In this document: in pieces, positions 1-9,609 of the stretch
How positions within the stretch are numbered: the first letter of the stretch is position 1
How the letters are laid out: every line of letters starts with the position of its first letter
NCBI GenBank assembly: GCA_913041495.1
Contig: CAJWHT010000022.1
Coordinates: 1 to 43,984, forward strand
Length of the DNA stretch: 43,984 nucleotides
Direction: 5' to 3'
Source of the DNA: an uncultured Desulfobacteraceae bacterium
GTDB lineage: Bacteria > Desulfobacterota > Desulfobacteria > Desulfobacterales > Desulfobacteraceae
The notes under the pieces: model-generated
Told to the model about the DNA's origin: nothing
Databases searched by the model: none
The model's input: the letters and a program-made list of their open reading frames with translations, nothing else
Made by a program: the position numbers and the translations under genes

Positions 1-186
1 CCGGGTTGAACCTGCGAATAAGCCGGCTATTTTTTAGCAACACGTCTTCTTTGAATTGTAGTATACACTTGTATAAGTGTCCGTATTGATCGGGTGTTGC
101 CTGTGCTTTAGAGCTTAAGATCATGGGCAGTGCTCTTATGTCTGGTCAATAAATCCAAACATGAAAAAAATTGGGAAATTTCAGGA
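1..186. other. Upstream region of the heme-c sensor gene
   Basis: No gene is supported here. An inverted repeat (ACACTT, four-base spacer, AAGTGT) lies at 65-80 and overlaps a weak sigma70-like pair, TTGAAT at 51-56 and TATAAG at 72-77, with a short 15-base spacer. This may be the promoter or operator of the sensor pair downstream, but the match is weak. Confidence 0.3.
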
Positions 187-2091
187 ATGAAGATCGGGGC
201 TCGACTGGCAATCCAAGTTTCAATATTTGTTTTCATAGCAACCGGCATTATTTTGTTGCTGGTTAATTTCCAGTTAAAAAGATTTGCAGTTGAAATCGCT
301 GAGGACAAGGCCAGGTTTTTTCTCGAAGAGAAACAGGCAACAATAGATTATGTGGTTGAACATTTGCGCCCTCCGCTATTTAAACTGATCAAAGAGAAAG
401 GTCTACCTGAATCATATTTTGAACCCAGCTGGATGTCTGCCGGCTATATCAATCGTAACATCATGCATTACATGTATAAAACGGAATTCGCTGACTTTTA
501 TTATAAAAATGCTGCGATCAATTCCCGAAGTCCGGAGAATGAAGCAGATCCTATCGAGAGAACTTTCCTGGAAGAAGCTCAGAAAAACCCAAAAATCCTC
601 CGTCGTGCTGAAGTGGCTGAACTGGACGGCAAACCCTATTTCATATATATGCGAACCAATACTTCAAGGTTTCAGGAGGTCTGCCTGAGATGTCATAGCA
701 CCCCGGAAAGAGCCCCGGCTGATCTGGTGAAACTCTATGGAAAAGAGAGAAGTTTTGGAAAAAAGATCGGAGATATTGTCTCAGTTCTATCAGTGCGCGT
801 TCCACTTGAAATGATCTACTCAAGCATTGATGCCTTAACCGGGAAGCTGTTTTTGATTATTTGTGGTTTTGCAGGCTTTTTCTTTACAGTCCAGTTTTTA
901 ATGACCAAGAGAAATATTGTTTCACCGTTGAATCACATAACTCATCAGGTCAATGAGATTACGAAAAATGATACTCTTTTAGGGGAACCAATTTTCACTA
1001 CGGGTAGAGATGAGTTAAAGGAACTGGCCGAAGCATTTTCAAACCTATCTAAACGACTTTCCGTCAATCAAGGCCACCTGAATAATCTCGTTAAGGAAAG
1101 GACCAGGGAACTGGAAGATGCCCGAAGAGAGTACCGGGATCTATTTGATAAGATGCTTGATGGATTCGCTCTTCACGAGATGTGTTTCGATGAATTCGGC
1201 TCACCCACAGACTATGTGTTTTTGAAGGTCAACCCAGCTTTTGAAAAAATAACAGGCTTGAAAGCAGATAGAATTATAGGAGAAAGGGTATTAAATATCC
1301 TGCCTGGAACAGAACCCTACTGGCTGGAAAAATATGGGGAAGTGGTGCTGAAAGGAAGGCCGGTTCAATTTGAACATTATTCTGGCCAACTGGATAAATT
1401 CTTTACTATCAGTGCATTTCGGGCAAAAGGTAATCAGTTTGCTTGCGTTTTTAGAGACATTACCGAGTTAAAACGCACTGAAAAAGCAGTGAAAGACCGT
1501 GAAGCCTTTCAAAGAGCGCTGATTCAATCCATTTCAGTTCCGATTTTTTATAAAGATGCCAATGGCAGATATCTCGGATTCAATAATGCGTTCGAGGATT
1601 TTTTTGGTACAAACAGAGAAGAGCTGGTTGGCAAAACTGTATTTGACATCAATCCCGCTGAGCTTGCTGAAAAGTATCATACCATGGATACCGAGTTGAT
1701 CCGCGAAGGTGGATTCCAGCAATATGAACACCAGGTGAAGACCTCAAAAGGGGAGCTTCGCGATGTGATTTTCAACAAATCAACATTTACAGACAGCAAT
1801 GGAAAAGTTCAGGGTCTTATCGGTACGATTCTGGATATTACCGAACGTAAAAAAAATGAATTAGAAAAAGAGAAAATGATATCGGAACTCCGAGACGCTT
1901 TAAAGCAAGTTAAAACATTGCGAGGCCTTCTTCCGATTTGCGCTCATTGTAAAAAAATCAGAGATGACAACGGGTATTGGAATCAATTGGAATCCTATCT
2001 GGTAAAACACTCTGAAGCTGAATTCAGCCACGGTATTTGCAAAGAATGTGCAGAGAAATATTACCCAGATATGGACATTTATGAGGAATAG
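187..2091 (+). CDS. Membrane heme-c/PAS sensor protein (DUF3365-like)
   Basis: A 634-residue sensor with no kinase or cyclase domain. A transmembrane segment near residues 8-28 is followed by a periplasmic domain of the DUF3365/Tll0287 type carrying one heme-c motif, CLRCH, at about 166-170. A second transmembrane segment near 218-238 leads into a HAMP-like linker and two PAS domains (about 320-445 and 450-580). The C-terminus has a PICAHCKKIR motif and a later CKEC pair, a cysteine-rich tail I know mainly from delta-proteobacterial sensors. A redox or small-ligand sensing role is inferred from the heme site. ATG 187 is preferred to GTG 130 because it places the hydrophobic segment at the N-terminus, although no strong Shine-Dalgarno is visible. 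The gene lies 65 bases upstream of a hybrid kinase, a plausible partner. Confidence 0.82.
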   Translation: MKIGARLAIQVSIFVFIATGIILLLVNFQLKRFAVEIAEDKARFFLEEKQATIDYVVEHLRPPLFKLIKEKGLPESYFEPSWMSAGYINRNIMHYMYKTEFADFYYKNAAINSRSPENEADPIERTFLEEAQKNPKILRRAEVAELDGKPYFIYMRTNTSRFQEVCLRCHSTPERAPADLVKLYGKERSFGKKIGDIVSVLSVRVPLEMIYSSIDALTGKLFLIICGFAGFFFTVQFLMTKRNIVSPLNHITHQVNEITKNDTLLGEPIFTTGRDELKELAEAFSNLSKRLSVNQGHLNNLVKERTRELEDARREYRDLFDKMLDGFALHEMCFDEFGSPTDYVFLKVNPAFEKITGLKADRIIGERVLNILPGTEPYWLEKYGEVVLKGRPVQFEHYSGQLDKFFTISAFRAKGNQFACVFRDITELKRTEKAVKDREAFQRALIQSISVPIFYKDANGRYLGFNNAFEDFFGTNREELVGKTVFDINPAELAEKYHTMDTELIREGGFQQYEHQVKTSKGELRDVIFNKSTFTDSNGKVQGLIGTILDITERKKNELEKEKMISELRDALKQVKTLRGLLPICAHCKKIRDDNGYWNQLESYLVKHSEAEFSHGICKECAEKYYPDMDIYEE

Positions 2092-2156
2092 CGAAGCACA
2101 GATATGCCATCAGTCCTTGTAGGCGATTTCGTCCAGATGATGATAGAGGAAATGAT

Positions 2157-5100
2157 TTGAAAGAAGACAATACTAAAAATTTCACAAAAAATTTGCGTAG
2201 AAATCTTTTTCTATATATGGCTTGTATTCTGCTTATTTTTTCATTTTTCTTAATTATAACAACGGCAAGACCAATCTATGAACGTTTAAAAGAATCAGAA
2301 AACAATAATGTTCTCCATCATTCAGAAGTTCGGGCGATGGCTGTAAACGAATGGATCAGGCATGCCATGGATATAGCCGTTCAGGTCACAAGCAGGACCC
2401 GTATCAGACAGGAACTCGAAAAATATAACAAGGGAAAAATATCGCTGGCTCAACTGAAAGCTTTCACAGAACCCAAGTTATCAGATGCTATGAATATTTC
2501 AAAAGAAATCGTTGGTATTACCCGGTTAGATAACTCTGGGAAACCTGTTGCACATTGTGGTGAAATAATCACGTCACTGCCGTCTGGCAGTGATTATACC
2601 GGCTATTTTGATACGTTTTTGTCTACACCTATTGTCCAGAATGGATATCACATGGTGATTGTCAGTGCTCCCATCCTGAATCGATCAAAAACATACGTGG
2701 GTGCAGATTTAGTTCTAATCAATCTTTACCAGCTAAAAAACATTATTGCCAATAAAGCATCTTCGGCAAAAGTCTCAAAGACGGTTCTGGGGTATCGTTA
2801 TGATGGAGCCGTTTATGGCGTTTTCACTGAAATAAAAAAGATCAAAAGTGATATGGTCAAAGACTTTCTGATGAGGAGCTTTACAGGCCAGGCAGGGATT
2901 GATGACAGTTCCCCTGAGTTTGTCGCTGCATATCAACATCTGGATATCAAAAACTGGGGACTCGTTGATCTAAAAAACAAAACAGAATTGTACAAAACAC
3001 TTAATGAAAAGCTTATTTATTGGGTTCTTACAGGTTTTTTTATATATATTTTATTTCTTTTAGGCTTTTGGTTCCTGATGAAACCGATGGCAGGAAAGTT
3101 GTTGTTGCACGCAGATGAATTAGAAAACAAGATTGAGGAAAAAACGTATGAGCTTAAAAAGGAAATCGAAAAGCGTAAAAAGGCCTCGGTGGAACTGGAA
3201 AAAAATATTGGCCAGCGCAAACAGATTGAATCGGATTTAAAGATAGCTCTTGAAGACGCACACTTTGTGAGAAGGAAAGAATCGGCGCTGCTTGAAGCAT
3301 CCCAAAAAATTCTTTTTTGTTCTACATTTGAAGAAGCGGCTCGAAATATTTTCGATAAATGTACAAAGTTGATAGGTGCAAAATCGGGTTACGTTGCCCT
3401 TTTGGCTGAAAACGGTCAGGAAAATGAAGTCCTGTTCCTTGAATCTGGAGGGCTGCCATGTGATGTCGACCCAAGTCTTCCAATGCCAATACGAGGATTG
3501 AGGGAGGTTGCCTATTTAAATAATGATGTCGCTTATGACAATCACTTTGCTGACAGTCAGTGGGCAGATTATATGCCTGAAGGCCATGTGCATCTCAAAA
3601 ATGTTCTTTTCGCTCCTATCGCCATCAATAACAGGACGATTGGATTGATCGGCATGGCAAACAAGGTTGAGGATTTCACTGAAAATGATGCCAAAATTGC
3701 CAGATCGTTTGGCGAACTGGCAGCTGTTGCTCTGACCTATGTGAGAATCCAGGATAACTTGAATAAAAGTGAAGAAAAGTATCGTCTTGCATTTCTGACC
3801 AGCCCGGACGCTATTAATCTCAACAGACTTGAAGACGGTATGTACATTGAGATTAATGAAGGCTTCACTAAAATAATGGGTTATTCACGACAGGATACTA
3901 TCGGCAAGTCTTCTGTTGATTTAAATATTTGGAACAATAAAACAGATCGGGAGCGCTTAGTAGAAGGATTACAAACAAATGGTATTGTCGAGAACCTTGA
4001 GGCAGAGTTTATAAGTAAAAGCGGTGATATTAAAACTGGACTTATGTCTGCGCGGGTTTTGAATATCGAGAACGAAAATATTATTTTGTCGATTACCCGT
4101 GACATCACGGATAAAAAAGAGATCGAAAAAAAATTAATTAAAAGTGAAGAACAATACAGAGAATACTTTGAGGAAAATCCAGCAGGTTCTTATATTTCTA
4201 CGCCTGATGGTCAGTTGATCGCCTGTAACCGCGAGTATTTGAAAATATTTGGTTTCACAAGTAAGCAAGACGCTTTTCAGACGCCCATCTCACTATTATT
4301 TGAGGATCCTAATGAACGAATGACGTTCGTAAATGAGATATCAAGAGATCTATATCTCGTAAATAAAGAGACAACATTAAAAAGGGTTGATGGTTCATCG
4401 GTTACTGTTGTTGAAAACGCTTCTGGATTATTCGATAAGGACGGAAAATTAAAACATATCCGAGGTTTTCTACTTGATATTTCTAAACAAAAAAGACTTG
4501 AAGTTCAAATTCAACAGACACAAAAAATGGAATCAATTGGTACTTTGGCCGGTGGGATTGCTCATGATTTCAATAATATTCTATTTCCCATTATAGGGTA
4601 TTCCGAACTTTTAATAGGAGAGATTCCTAAAGAGCAGACTTCTTTTCATAAAAGTTTGGAGCAAATTTACAAAAGCGCCATGAGGGCTAAAGAATTGGTT
4701 CAACAGATATTGACCTTCTCTCGCCAGGAAAAAACTGAATATAGTCCCTTAAAAATACATATCATAGTTAAAGAAGTGCTGAAACTTCTGCGTTCTACCA
4801 TTCCGAAAGATATCGAGATTAAACAGTTGATTGACCCGTCATGCAGACCCATTTATGCAAATCCTACTCAAATTCACCAAGTGGTGATGAACCTGGCTAC
4901 AAATGCTTACCATGCAATGGAGGCTGGCGGCGGCGAATTAACTATTGAGTTGAAAGAAGTTAATGTCGAACGTCAATCTGGTCCACAATCTTTTGATCCT
5001 TCACAAATCCCTGCTGGTTTCTATACACAGTTGAAGGTGTCTGATACTGGCTGTGGGATATCTCCAGAACTTATTGAAAAAATTTTCGATCCATATTTCA

Positions 5101-5663
5101 CAACGAAAGAAAAAGGCAAGGGAACCGGGATTGGATTATCGGTTGTTCATGGTATTGTGGAAAAAATGAATGGCCATATAACAATAGCAAGCAAACTTGG
5201 GGAAGGGACTATAATTAAGGTTTATTTCCCAATTGATAAAGCATTTGAGACTCAAGACACAAAAAGTTCTATCTCTGATTCAATTCAAAAGGGAACAGAA
5301 TCGATTTTACTTGTTGATGATGAAAAGGCCATTGTTCGACTTGAGGAACAGGCTTTACAAAAACTCGGCTATCAGGTGGAATCCAGAACCAGCCCCATTG
5401 AGGCGTTGGCGGCTTTCAGAGCAAAGCCAAATGCATTTGATTTGATTTTAACAGATTTATCTATGCCGAAAATGAATGGTGCTGTATTTGCGGCAGAAAT
5501 TCAGAATATTAGAGCAGATATCCCTATTATTTTGTTAACAGGTTTCAGTGATAAGTTGACCCTGGAGGAAATGAAAGCGTCGGGCATAAAAGAACTCGTA
5601 ATGAAACCTGTGGTTATGAAAGATCTTTCCAACAAAATTAGGCAGGTTATAGATGCACATTAG
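2157..5663 (+). CDS. Hybrid sensor histidine kinase with GAF, two PAS and a receiver domain
   Basis: A 1168-residue hybrid kinase. Transmembrane segments near residues 18-38 and 285-308 enclose an extracytoplasmic sensor region. A coiled coil (about 315-370) follows, then a GAF domain (about 380-540) and two PAS domains (about 545-665 and 670-785). The phosphoacceptor is His803 in the GIAHDFNN motif. The ATPase domain shows an N-box around NLATNAYHAM, then DTGCGI and GKGTGIGLS. A C-terminal receiver domain (about 1045-1165) carries Asp1100 in the TDLSMPKMNG motif. The start is TTG at 2157, with GAGGAA a few bases upstream. With the preceding heme-c sensor it probably forms one signalling unit. 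No DNA-binding output is encoded nearby, so phosphotransfer to an unlinked partner is likely. Confidence 0.92.
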   Translation: MKEDNTKNFTKNLRRNLFLYMACILLIFSFFLIITTARPIYERLKESENNNVLHHSEVRAMAVNEWIRHAMDIAVQVTSRTRIRQELEKYNKGKISLAQLKAFTEPKLSDAMNISKEIVGITRLDNSGKPVAHCGEIITSLPSGSDYTGYFDTFLSTPIVQNGYHMVIVSAPILNRSKTYVGADLVLINLYQLKNIIANKASSAKVSKTVLGYRYDGAVYGVFTEIKKIKSDMVKDFLMRSFTGQAGIDDSSPEFVAAYQHLDIKNWGLVDLKNKTELYKTLNEKLIYWVLTGFFIYILFLLGFWFLMKPMAGKLLLHADELENKIEEKTYELKKEIEKRKKASVELEKNIGQRKQIESDLKIALEDAHFVRRKESALLEASQKILFCSTFEEAARNIFDKCTKLIGAKSGYVALLAENGQENEVLFLESGGLPCDVDPSLPMPIRGLREVAYLNNDVAYDNHFADSQWADYMPEGHVHLKNVLFAPIAINNRTIGLIGMANKVEDFTENDAKIARSFGELAAVALTYVRIQDNLNKSEEKYRLAFLTSPDAINLNRLEDGMYIEINEGFTKIMGYSRQDTIGKSSVDLNIWNNKTDRERLVEGLQTNGIVENLEAEFISKSGDIKTGLMSARVLNIENENIILSITRDITDKKEIEKKLIKSEEQYREYFEENPAGSYISTPDGQLIACNREYLKIFGFTSKQDAFQTPISLLFEDPNERMTFVNEISRDLYLVNKETTLKRVDGSSVTVVENASGLFDKDGKLKHIRGFLLDISKQKRLEVQIQQTQKMESIGTLAGGIAHDFNNILFPIIGYSELLIGEIPKEQTSFHKSLEQIYKSAMRAKELVQQILTFSRQEKTEYSPLKIHIIVKEVLKLLRSTIPKDIEIKQLIDPSCRPIYANPTQIHQVVMNLATNAYHAMEAGGGELTIELKEVNVERQSGPQSFDPSQIPAGFYTQLKVSDTGCGISPELIEKIFDPYFTTKEKGKGTGIGLSVVHGIVEKMNGHITIASKLGEGTIIKVYFPIDKAFETQDTKSSISDSIQKGTESILLVDDEKAIVRLEEQALQKLGYQVESRTSPIEALAAFRAKPNAFDLILTDLSMPKMNGAVFAAEIQNIRADIPIILLTGFSDKLTLEEMKASGIKELVMKPVVMKDLSNKIRQVIDAH

Positions 5664-5701
5664 AAGCATCACTACAGTGAAGCAGAGAACGGTGATAAAT
5701 T

Positions 5702-6685
5702 TTAACCACCAATAGAAGTCATGTGGCTTATGGGCACATCCTTCGGGGTGCGGCTGTCCAGGTCGTGGGACAGGGGTTTTTGGGTCAGGGCGTCGATCAT
5801 GATCTGTTTGAGGGCATCGTCGTTCGCACCGTCCCGCAGGGGTTTTAGAATGTCGGTTTCGTAGTTTTTCAGCAGGCAGGGGCGCAGGGTGCCTCTGGAG
5901 GTGAGGCGAAGGCGGTTGCATTCGCTGCAAAAGTGGGAGGAAACCGGGGTGATGAAGCCCAGGATGCCACGGGCGTTTTCCAGGCTAAATTTTTTGGCCG
6001 GGCCGTCGTTTTTCTCCCGTTCCACCGGGGATAGGGGGCCGTGGGCTGCGATGATCCTGTCCTGGATTTCCCGGGTCAGCATCTGCTGCTGTTTTTCCAC
6101 GTCAGAATCTCCCATGGGCATGTACTCGATGAAGCGGACATGGAAGGGGTATTCCTTGGTGAGGCCGGCGATGGCCTGGATCTCGTCGTCGTTGATGCCC
6201 CGAAGGGCCACGGCATTGATTTTGATGGGGGCGATGCCCATGTCATGGGCGGTCAGGATGGCGTCCCAGACCTGGTGAAAGCGGTCCCGCCCGGTGATCC
6301 GGGCGAACTTTTCCGGGTCCAGGGTGTCCAGGCTGAAGTTCAGCCGGCGGATGCCCATGTCCAGCAGGCGCCGGATCTTATCCCGGTTCAGCAGGGCGCC
6401 GTTGGTGGTGACGGAGACATCGGTGAGGCCGTCGAGCCCGCACAGTTGTTCCAGGAAGGGGAGAATCCCTTTGCGGACAAAGGGTTCTCCCCCCGTGATT
6501 CTTACCTTGGTGATCCCCAGTTCGCAGGCCAGCCGCGTTATCCTTAAAATTTCCTCATACCGGGCAATTTTATGGTGCTCAATTACCTTGAAGGGGGTTG
6601 AGGGAATACAATACTTACATCTGAAATTGCACCGGTCGGTGACCGAGATTCTCAGATAGTTGATGGAGCGGTTGCCTGCGATCAT
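5702..6685 (-). CDS. moaA: GTP 3',8-cyclase MoaA (molybdenum cofactor biosynthesis)
   Basis: A radical-SAM enzyme of 327 residues, the usual length. It converts GTP to 3',8-cyclo-7,8-dihydro-GTP, the first step to molybdopterin. The N-terminal radical-SAM cluster motif is CNFRCKYC (Cys19, 23, 26) and the ITGGEP SAM-binding motif follows. The C-terminal cluster is ligated by CSECNRLRL and a later RPC cysteine. The chain ends in the Gly-Gly tail typical of MoaA. The start has AAAGGA upstream. It is the last gene of the fmdB-hemC-cobA/hemD-moaA run, 24 bases after cobA-hemD, and converges on the hybrid kinase with a 38-base gap. Confidence 0.96.
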   Translation of the reverse strand: MIAGNRSINYLRISVTDRCNFRCKYCIPSTPFKVIEHHKIARYEEILRITRLACELGITKVRITGGEPFVRKGILPFLEQLCGLDGLTDVSVTTNGALLNRDKIRRLLDMGIRRLNFSLDTLDPEKFARITGRDRFHQVWDAILTAHDMGIAPIKINAVALRGINDDEIQAIAGLTKEYPFHVRFIEYMPMGDSDVEKQQQMLTREIQDRIIAAHGPLSPVEREKNDGPAKKFSLENARGILGFITPVSSHFCSECNRLRLTSRGTLRPCLLKNYETDILKPLRDGANDDALKQIMIDALTQKPLSHDLDSRTPKDVPISHMTSIGG

Positions 6686-6709
6686 ATCGTGATCCTTTGG
6701 GTGTGCGCT

Positions 6710-8239
6710 TTATTCCCGGCCGTAGTGGGCCAGGAGGGCGTCAATCAGTCCCTGGATGGTATAGGGATCTGCCTCTACTGCGGGCTCAAGTCCCAGTGAT
6801 CTTGCCGTATCCGAGGTGATGGGGCCGATACTGGCCAGGGTCACGTCTTTGAGCAGTGCCGGGCCGTCCTCGCCGTCCAGCAGCGACATGAAGTTGCTCA
6901 CTGTGGATGAAGAGGTAAAGGTCACCGCATCGATACCGTCAGTTTTTAACAGATCAATCAGGGTTTCCTTGCCGTCGTCAGCCAGTTCGGTTTCATAGGC
7001 CGTGACCTCATCCACCAGGGCACCCATTCGGGTCAGTTCTTCGGGCAGGATGGTCCGGGCTTTTTTGGCCCGGGGCAGCAGTACGTTTTTCCCCTCGATA
7101 TCCACATCCTTGAAGGCGTCAACCACCGATTCCGCCCGGTAGGTTTCCGGCAGGATATCGGAGATGATACCGTAATCGGCCAGGCGTTCCTTGGTCACCG
7201 GCCCGATGCAGGCGAATTTCAGGTGGCCCAGGGCACGGACATCCTTGCCCTTGGCAAAGAGGGTGTCAAAGAAGAACTTCACGCCGTTTACAGAGGTCAG
7301 CACCAGCCATTCGTACTTGTCCAGATTATCAATGGCCTGCGCCAGGGGGGCGATGTCCTTGGGCGGGGCAATCCGGATGGTGGGAATTTCGATGCACTGG
7401 GCACCCAGGCGGGTCAGCTCGGCCACAAGACCGGAGGCCTGGGCCCGGGCCCGGGTGATAACGATGCGTTTGCCGAACAGGGGTTTGCGGTCAAACCAGG
7501 CCAGCTCTTCCCTGAGGCTGACCACATGGCCCACCACAATGATGGCAGGGGATTTGAGGCCGGCTTTTTCCACCACATCCACGATGGTTTCAAGGGTGCC
7601 GGTGACGGTCTGCTGCCGGGTGGTGGTGCCCCATCTGACCAGGGCCACCGGGGTATCGGCGGGTTTGCCGTTGGCCATGAGGTTCTTCACAATGTTGGCC
7701 AGGTTCTTGACCCCCATGAGAAAGACCAGGGTGGCGTCGGACTTGGCAAATATGTCCCACTGCATCCGGGATTCTTTTTTGTCCGGCCGTTCGTGGCCGG
7801 TGATAAAGGATACAAATGAGGTGTGGTCCCTGTGGGTCACCGGAATGCCGGCGTAAGCCGGGGCGGAAATGGCAGATGTAACGCCGGGAACAACCTCGTA
7901 GGATACGCCGTACTCCAGCAGTTCCTGGGCTTCTTCTCCACCGCGGCCGAACACGAAGGGATCGCCGCCCTTGAGACGGGCCACATTCTTGCCTTCCTTT
8001 GCCTTGTCCACCAGCAGCAGGTTGATCTTGTCCTGGGTCAGGGTGTGGTCCCCGCCTTTTTTGCCCACGTAAATGATTTCCGCATCTTTGCGGGCATATT
8101 CAAGAAGGTAGGGGGAGGCCAGGTAGTCGTAAACCACGACATCGGCCGTTTCAATGCATTCCTTGGCTTTGATGGTGAGCAGTCCCGGGTCTCCGGGGCC
8201 GGCACCGATGAGAAAGACCTTGCCCGTATTAGTTGTCAT
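6710..8239 (-). CDS. cobA-hemD: Fused uroporphyrinogen-III C-methyltransferase / uroporphyrinogen-III synthase
   Basis: A 509-residue fusion. Residues about 5-245 are the SAM-dependent uroporphyrinogen-III methyltransferase (CobA/SUMT), with VFLIGAGPGDPGLLT at the N-terminus, GGDPFVFGRGGEE and the VVPGVTSA motif. It makes precorrin-2 for siroheme, cobalamin and, in sulfate reducers, the alternative heme route. Residues about 255-505 are uroporphyrinogen-III synthase (HemD), which cyclises hydroxymethylbilane and has the poorly conserved sequence typical of that family. This fusion is common in anaerobic bacteria. It overlaps the end of hemC by 11 bases, which suggests translational coupling, so two consecutive tetrapyrrole steps are made from adjacent genes. 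Confidence 0.95.
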   Translation of the reverse strand: MTTNTGKVFLIGAGPGDPGLLTIKAKECIETADVVVYDYLASPYLLEYARKDAEIIYVGKKGGDHTLTQDKINLLLVDKAKEGKNVARLKGGDPFVFGRGGEEAQELLEYGVSYEVVPGVTSAISAPAYAGIPVTHRDHTSFVSFITGHERPDKKESRMQWDIFAKSDATLVFLMGVKNLANIVKNLMANGKPADTPVALVRWGTTTRQQTVTGTLETIVDVVEKAGLKSPAIIVVGHVVSLREELAWFDRKPLFGKRIVITRARAQASGLVAELTRLGAQCIEIPTIRIAPPKDIAPLAQAIDNLDKYEWLVLTSVNGVKFFFDTLFAKGKDVRALGHLKFACIGPVTKERLADYGIISDILPETYRAESVVDAFKDVDIEGKNVLLPRAKKARTILPEELTRMGALVDEVTAYETELADDGKETLIDLLKTDGIDAVTFTSSSTVSNFMSLLDGEDGPALLKDVTLASIGPITSDTARSLGLEPAVEADPYTIQGLIDALLAHYGRE

Positions 8240-9164
8240 TTGTATTCAGCGTCTCCAGTATGCGTTTGCCGCCGTTTGCCAGCAGCTGTTCCGCCAGTTC
8301 CCGTCCCTTGGCCTCAACCTCGGTCGCGGATGCGGTGATCTTTTCCTTGATAACGTCCTGCCCGTCTTCGGAGGCCACGACGGCCGTCAGCAGGACGGAT
8401 TCGTCTTCCTGGATCTTACCGAAGCAGGCCACGGGGATATGGCAGCTGCCTTCGACCTGTTTCAGGAAGGCCCGCTCCCCCTCCACACAGACCCGGGTGG
8501 GGCCGTGATCCAGGGCATCCATGATGGGGGCCATTTCCAGATCATTTTCACGGGTTTCGATGCACAGGGCACCCTGGCCAACCGCCGGGACCATGGTGGT
8601 TTCACTCAGGTATTCCGTGATTTCCTCTGCCTGTCCCAGGCGGCGCAGGCCTGCGGCAGCCAGGACGATGGCATCGTAATCACCTGATTTGAGTTTTTTC
8701 AGCCGGGTGTCCAGATTGCCGCGGATGGAGCGGATGGTAAGGTCCGGCCGGGCATGTTTGAGCTGGGAACCCCGTCTCAGGCTGGAGGTGCCGATAACGG
8801 CATTCTGCGGATAGTCCGCCAGTACCTTACCCTCCCGCGAGATCATGACGTCAAAGGGGTTTTCCCGCTCCGGAATGGCACCGATCACAAGACCCGGGGG
8901 AAGTTCGCCGGGCATATCTTTCATGGAGTGGACGGCCAGGTCCACCCGCTCTTCCAAGAGGGCGGCCTCGATTTCCTTCACAAAAAGGCCTTTGCCGCCC
9001 ACGGCTGCCAGGGGACGGTCCGTGATCCGGTCGCCCGTGGTTTTGATGGTGATGATCTCCACCGTAATGTCCGGGAAGGCATCTTCAATGCAAGATTTGA
9101 CATGGTTGGCCTGCCAGAGGGCAAGCTGGCTGCCCCTGGTGCCGATGCGTACGTGTGTTTTCAT
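8229..9164 (-). CDS. hemC: Hydroxymethylbilane synthase (porphobilinogen deaminase)
   Basis: A 311-residue enzyme that polymerises four porphobilinogen units to hydroxymethylbilane. The N-terminus RIGTRGSQLALWQA is the family hallmark. HSMKDMP and GTSSLRRGSQL are the substrate-binding motifs, and the Cys of VEGSCHIPVA carries the dipyrromethane cofactor. Length is normal. AGGAT precedes the ATG. It starts 3 bases after the fmdB-like gene and overlaps the CobA-HemD fusion that uses its product. Confidence 0.97.
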   Translation of the reverse strand: MKTHVRIGTRGSQLALWQANHVKSCIEDAFPDITVEIITIKTTGDRITDRPLAAVGGKGLFVKEIEAALLEERVDLAVHSMKDMPGELPPGLVIGAIPERENPFDVMISREGKVLADYPQNAVIGTSSLRRGSQLKHARPDLTIRSIRGNLDTRLKKLKSGDYDAIVLAAAGLRRLGQAEEITEYLSETTMVPAVGQGALCIETRENDLEMAPIMDALDHGPTRVCVEGERAFLKQVEGSCHIPVACFGKIQEDESVLLTAVVASEDGQDVIKEKITASATEVEAKGRELAEQLLANGGKRILETLNTNDN

Positions 9165-9167
9165 TCT

Positions 9168-9419
9168 TTATCCTATGGTGGAGGTGCTGCAGGAACCGCA
9201 ATTGGTGGACGCACAGCCGGCACAGCCGGAGCTGCCCGCGGATGTGGTGGTGGTCATTTCACCGCCGGGACCTGCGGATTTGGATACAAATCCGCATTTG
9301 GACATCTGCCTTGCCAGATCTTCACTCTTGCAGTCCGGGCACTGGGGGACATAGCTGCCCATAACCAGGGTTTCAAAATCCTTGCCGCAACCGTTGCACT
9401 TATATTCATAAATTGGCAT
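9168..9419 (-). CDS. FmdB/CxxC_CxxC_SSSS family zinc-ribbon protein
   Basis: An 83-residue protein opening with MPIYEYKCNGCGKDFE, the FmdB-type zinc ribbon start, followed by a second pair, CPDCKS. Four cysteines therefore make one rubredoxin-like zinc site within residues 8-35. The C-terminal third is low complexity, rich in Gly, Ser, Thr and Cys, and includes CAGCASTNCGSC, which may bind another metal ion. The molecular role of this family is not settled. It is the first gene of a four-gene operon, downstream of a good promoter and 3 bases before hemC, so it is co-expressed with tetrapyrrole synthesis. Confidence 0.9.
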   Translation of the reverse strand: MPIYEYKCNGCGKDFETLVMGSYVPQCPDCKSEDLARQMSKCGFVSKSAGPGGEMTTTTSAGSSGCAGCASTNCGSCSTSTIG

Positions 9420-9458
9420 GTTTCTACCTCTTTACTTCACTGGTTTAATAAACAAACT

Positions 9459-9487
9459 AATATAAGGGTTTAATCCGTTTTTTTCAA
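9459..9487 (-). promoter_or_regulatory. Sigma70-type promoter of the fmdB-hemC-cobA/hemD-moaA operon
   Basis: Read on the minus strand, TTGAAA (9487-9482) and TATATT (9464-9459) are separated by exactly 17 bases. The pair ends about 40 bases before the fmdB-like start codon, and no other gene lies between. Confidence 0.6.
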
Positions 9488-9609
9488 GGAAGATCTGGCC
9501 TGAATTTCAGCCGGTGAATCTGCAATCTTCTTTACATAATTTGACTGCCGGTGATAGTGTTGGTCCTTCGAGAATTTCGGCACTGGCAATCCCCAATGGA
9601 AAGTTAAGA

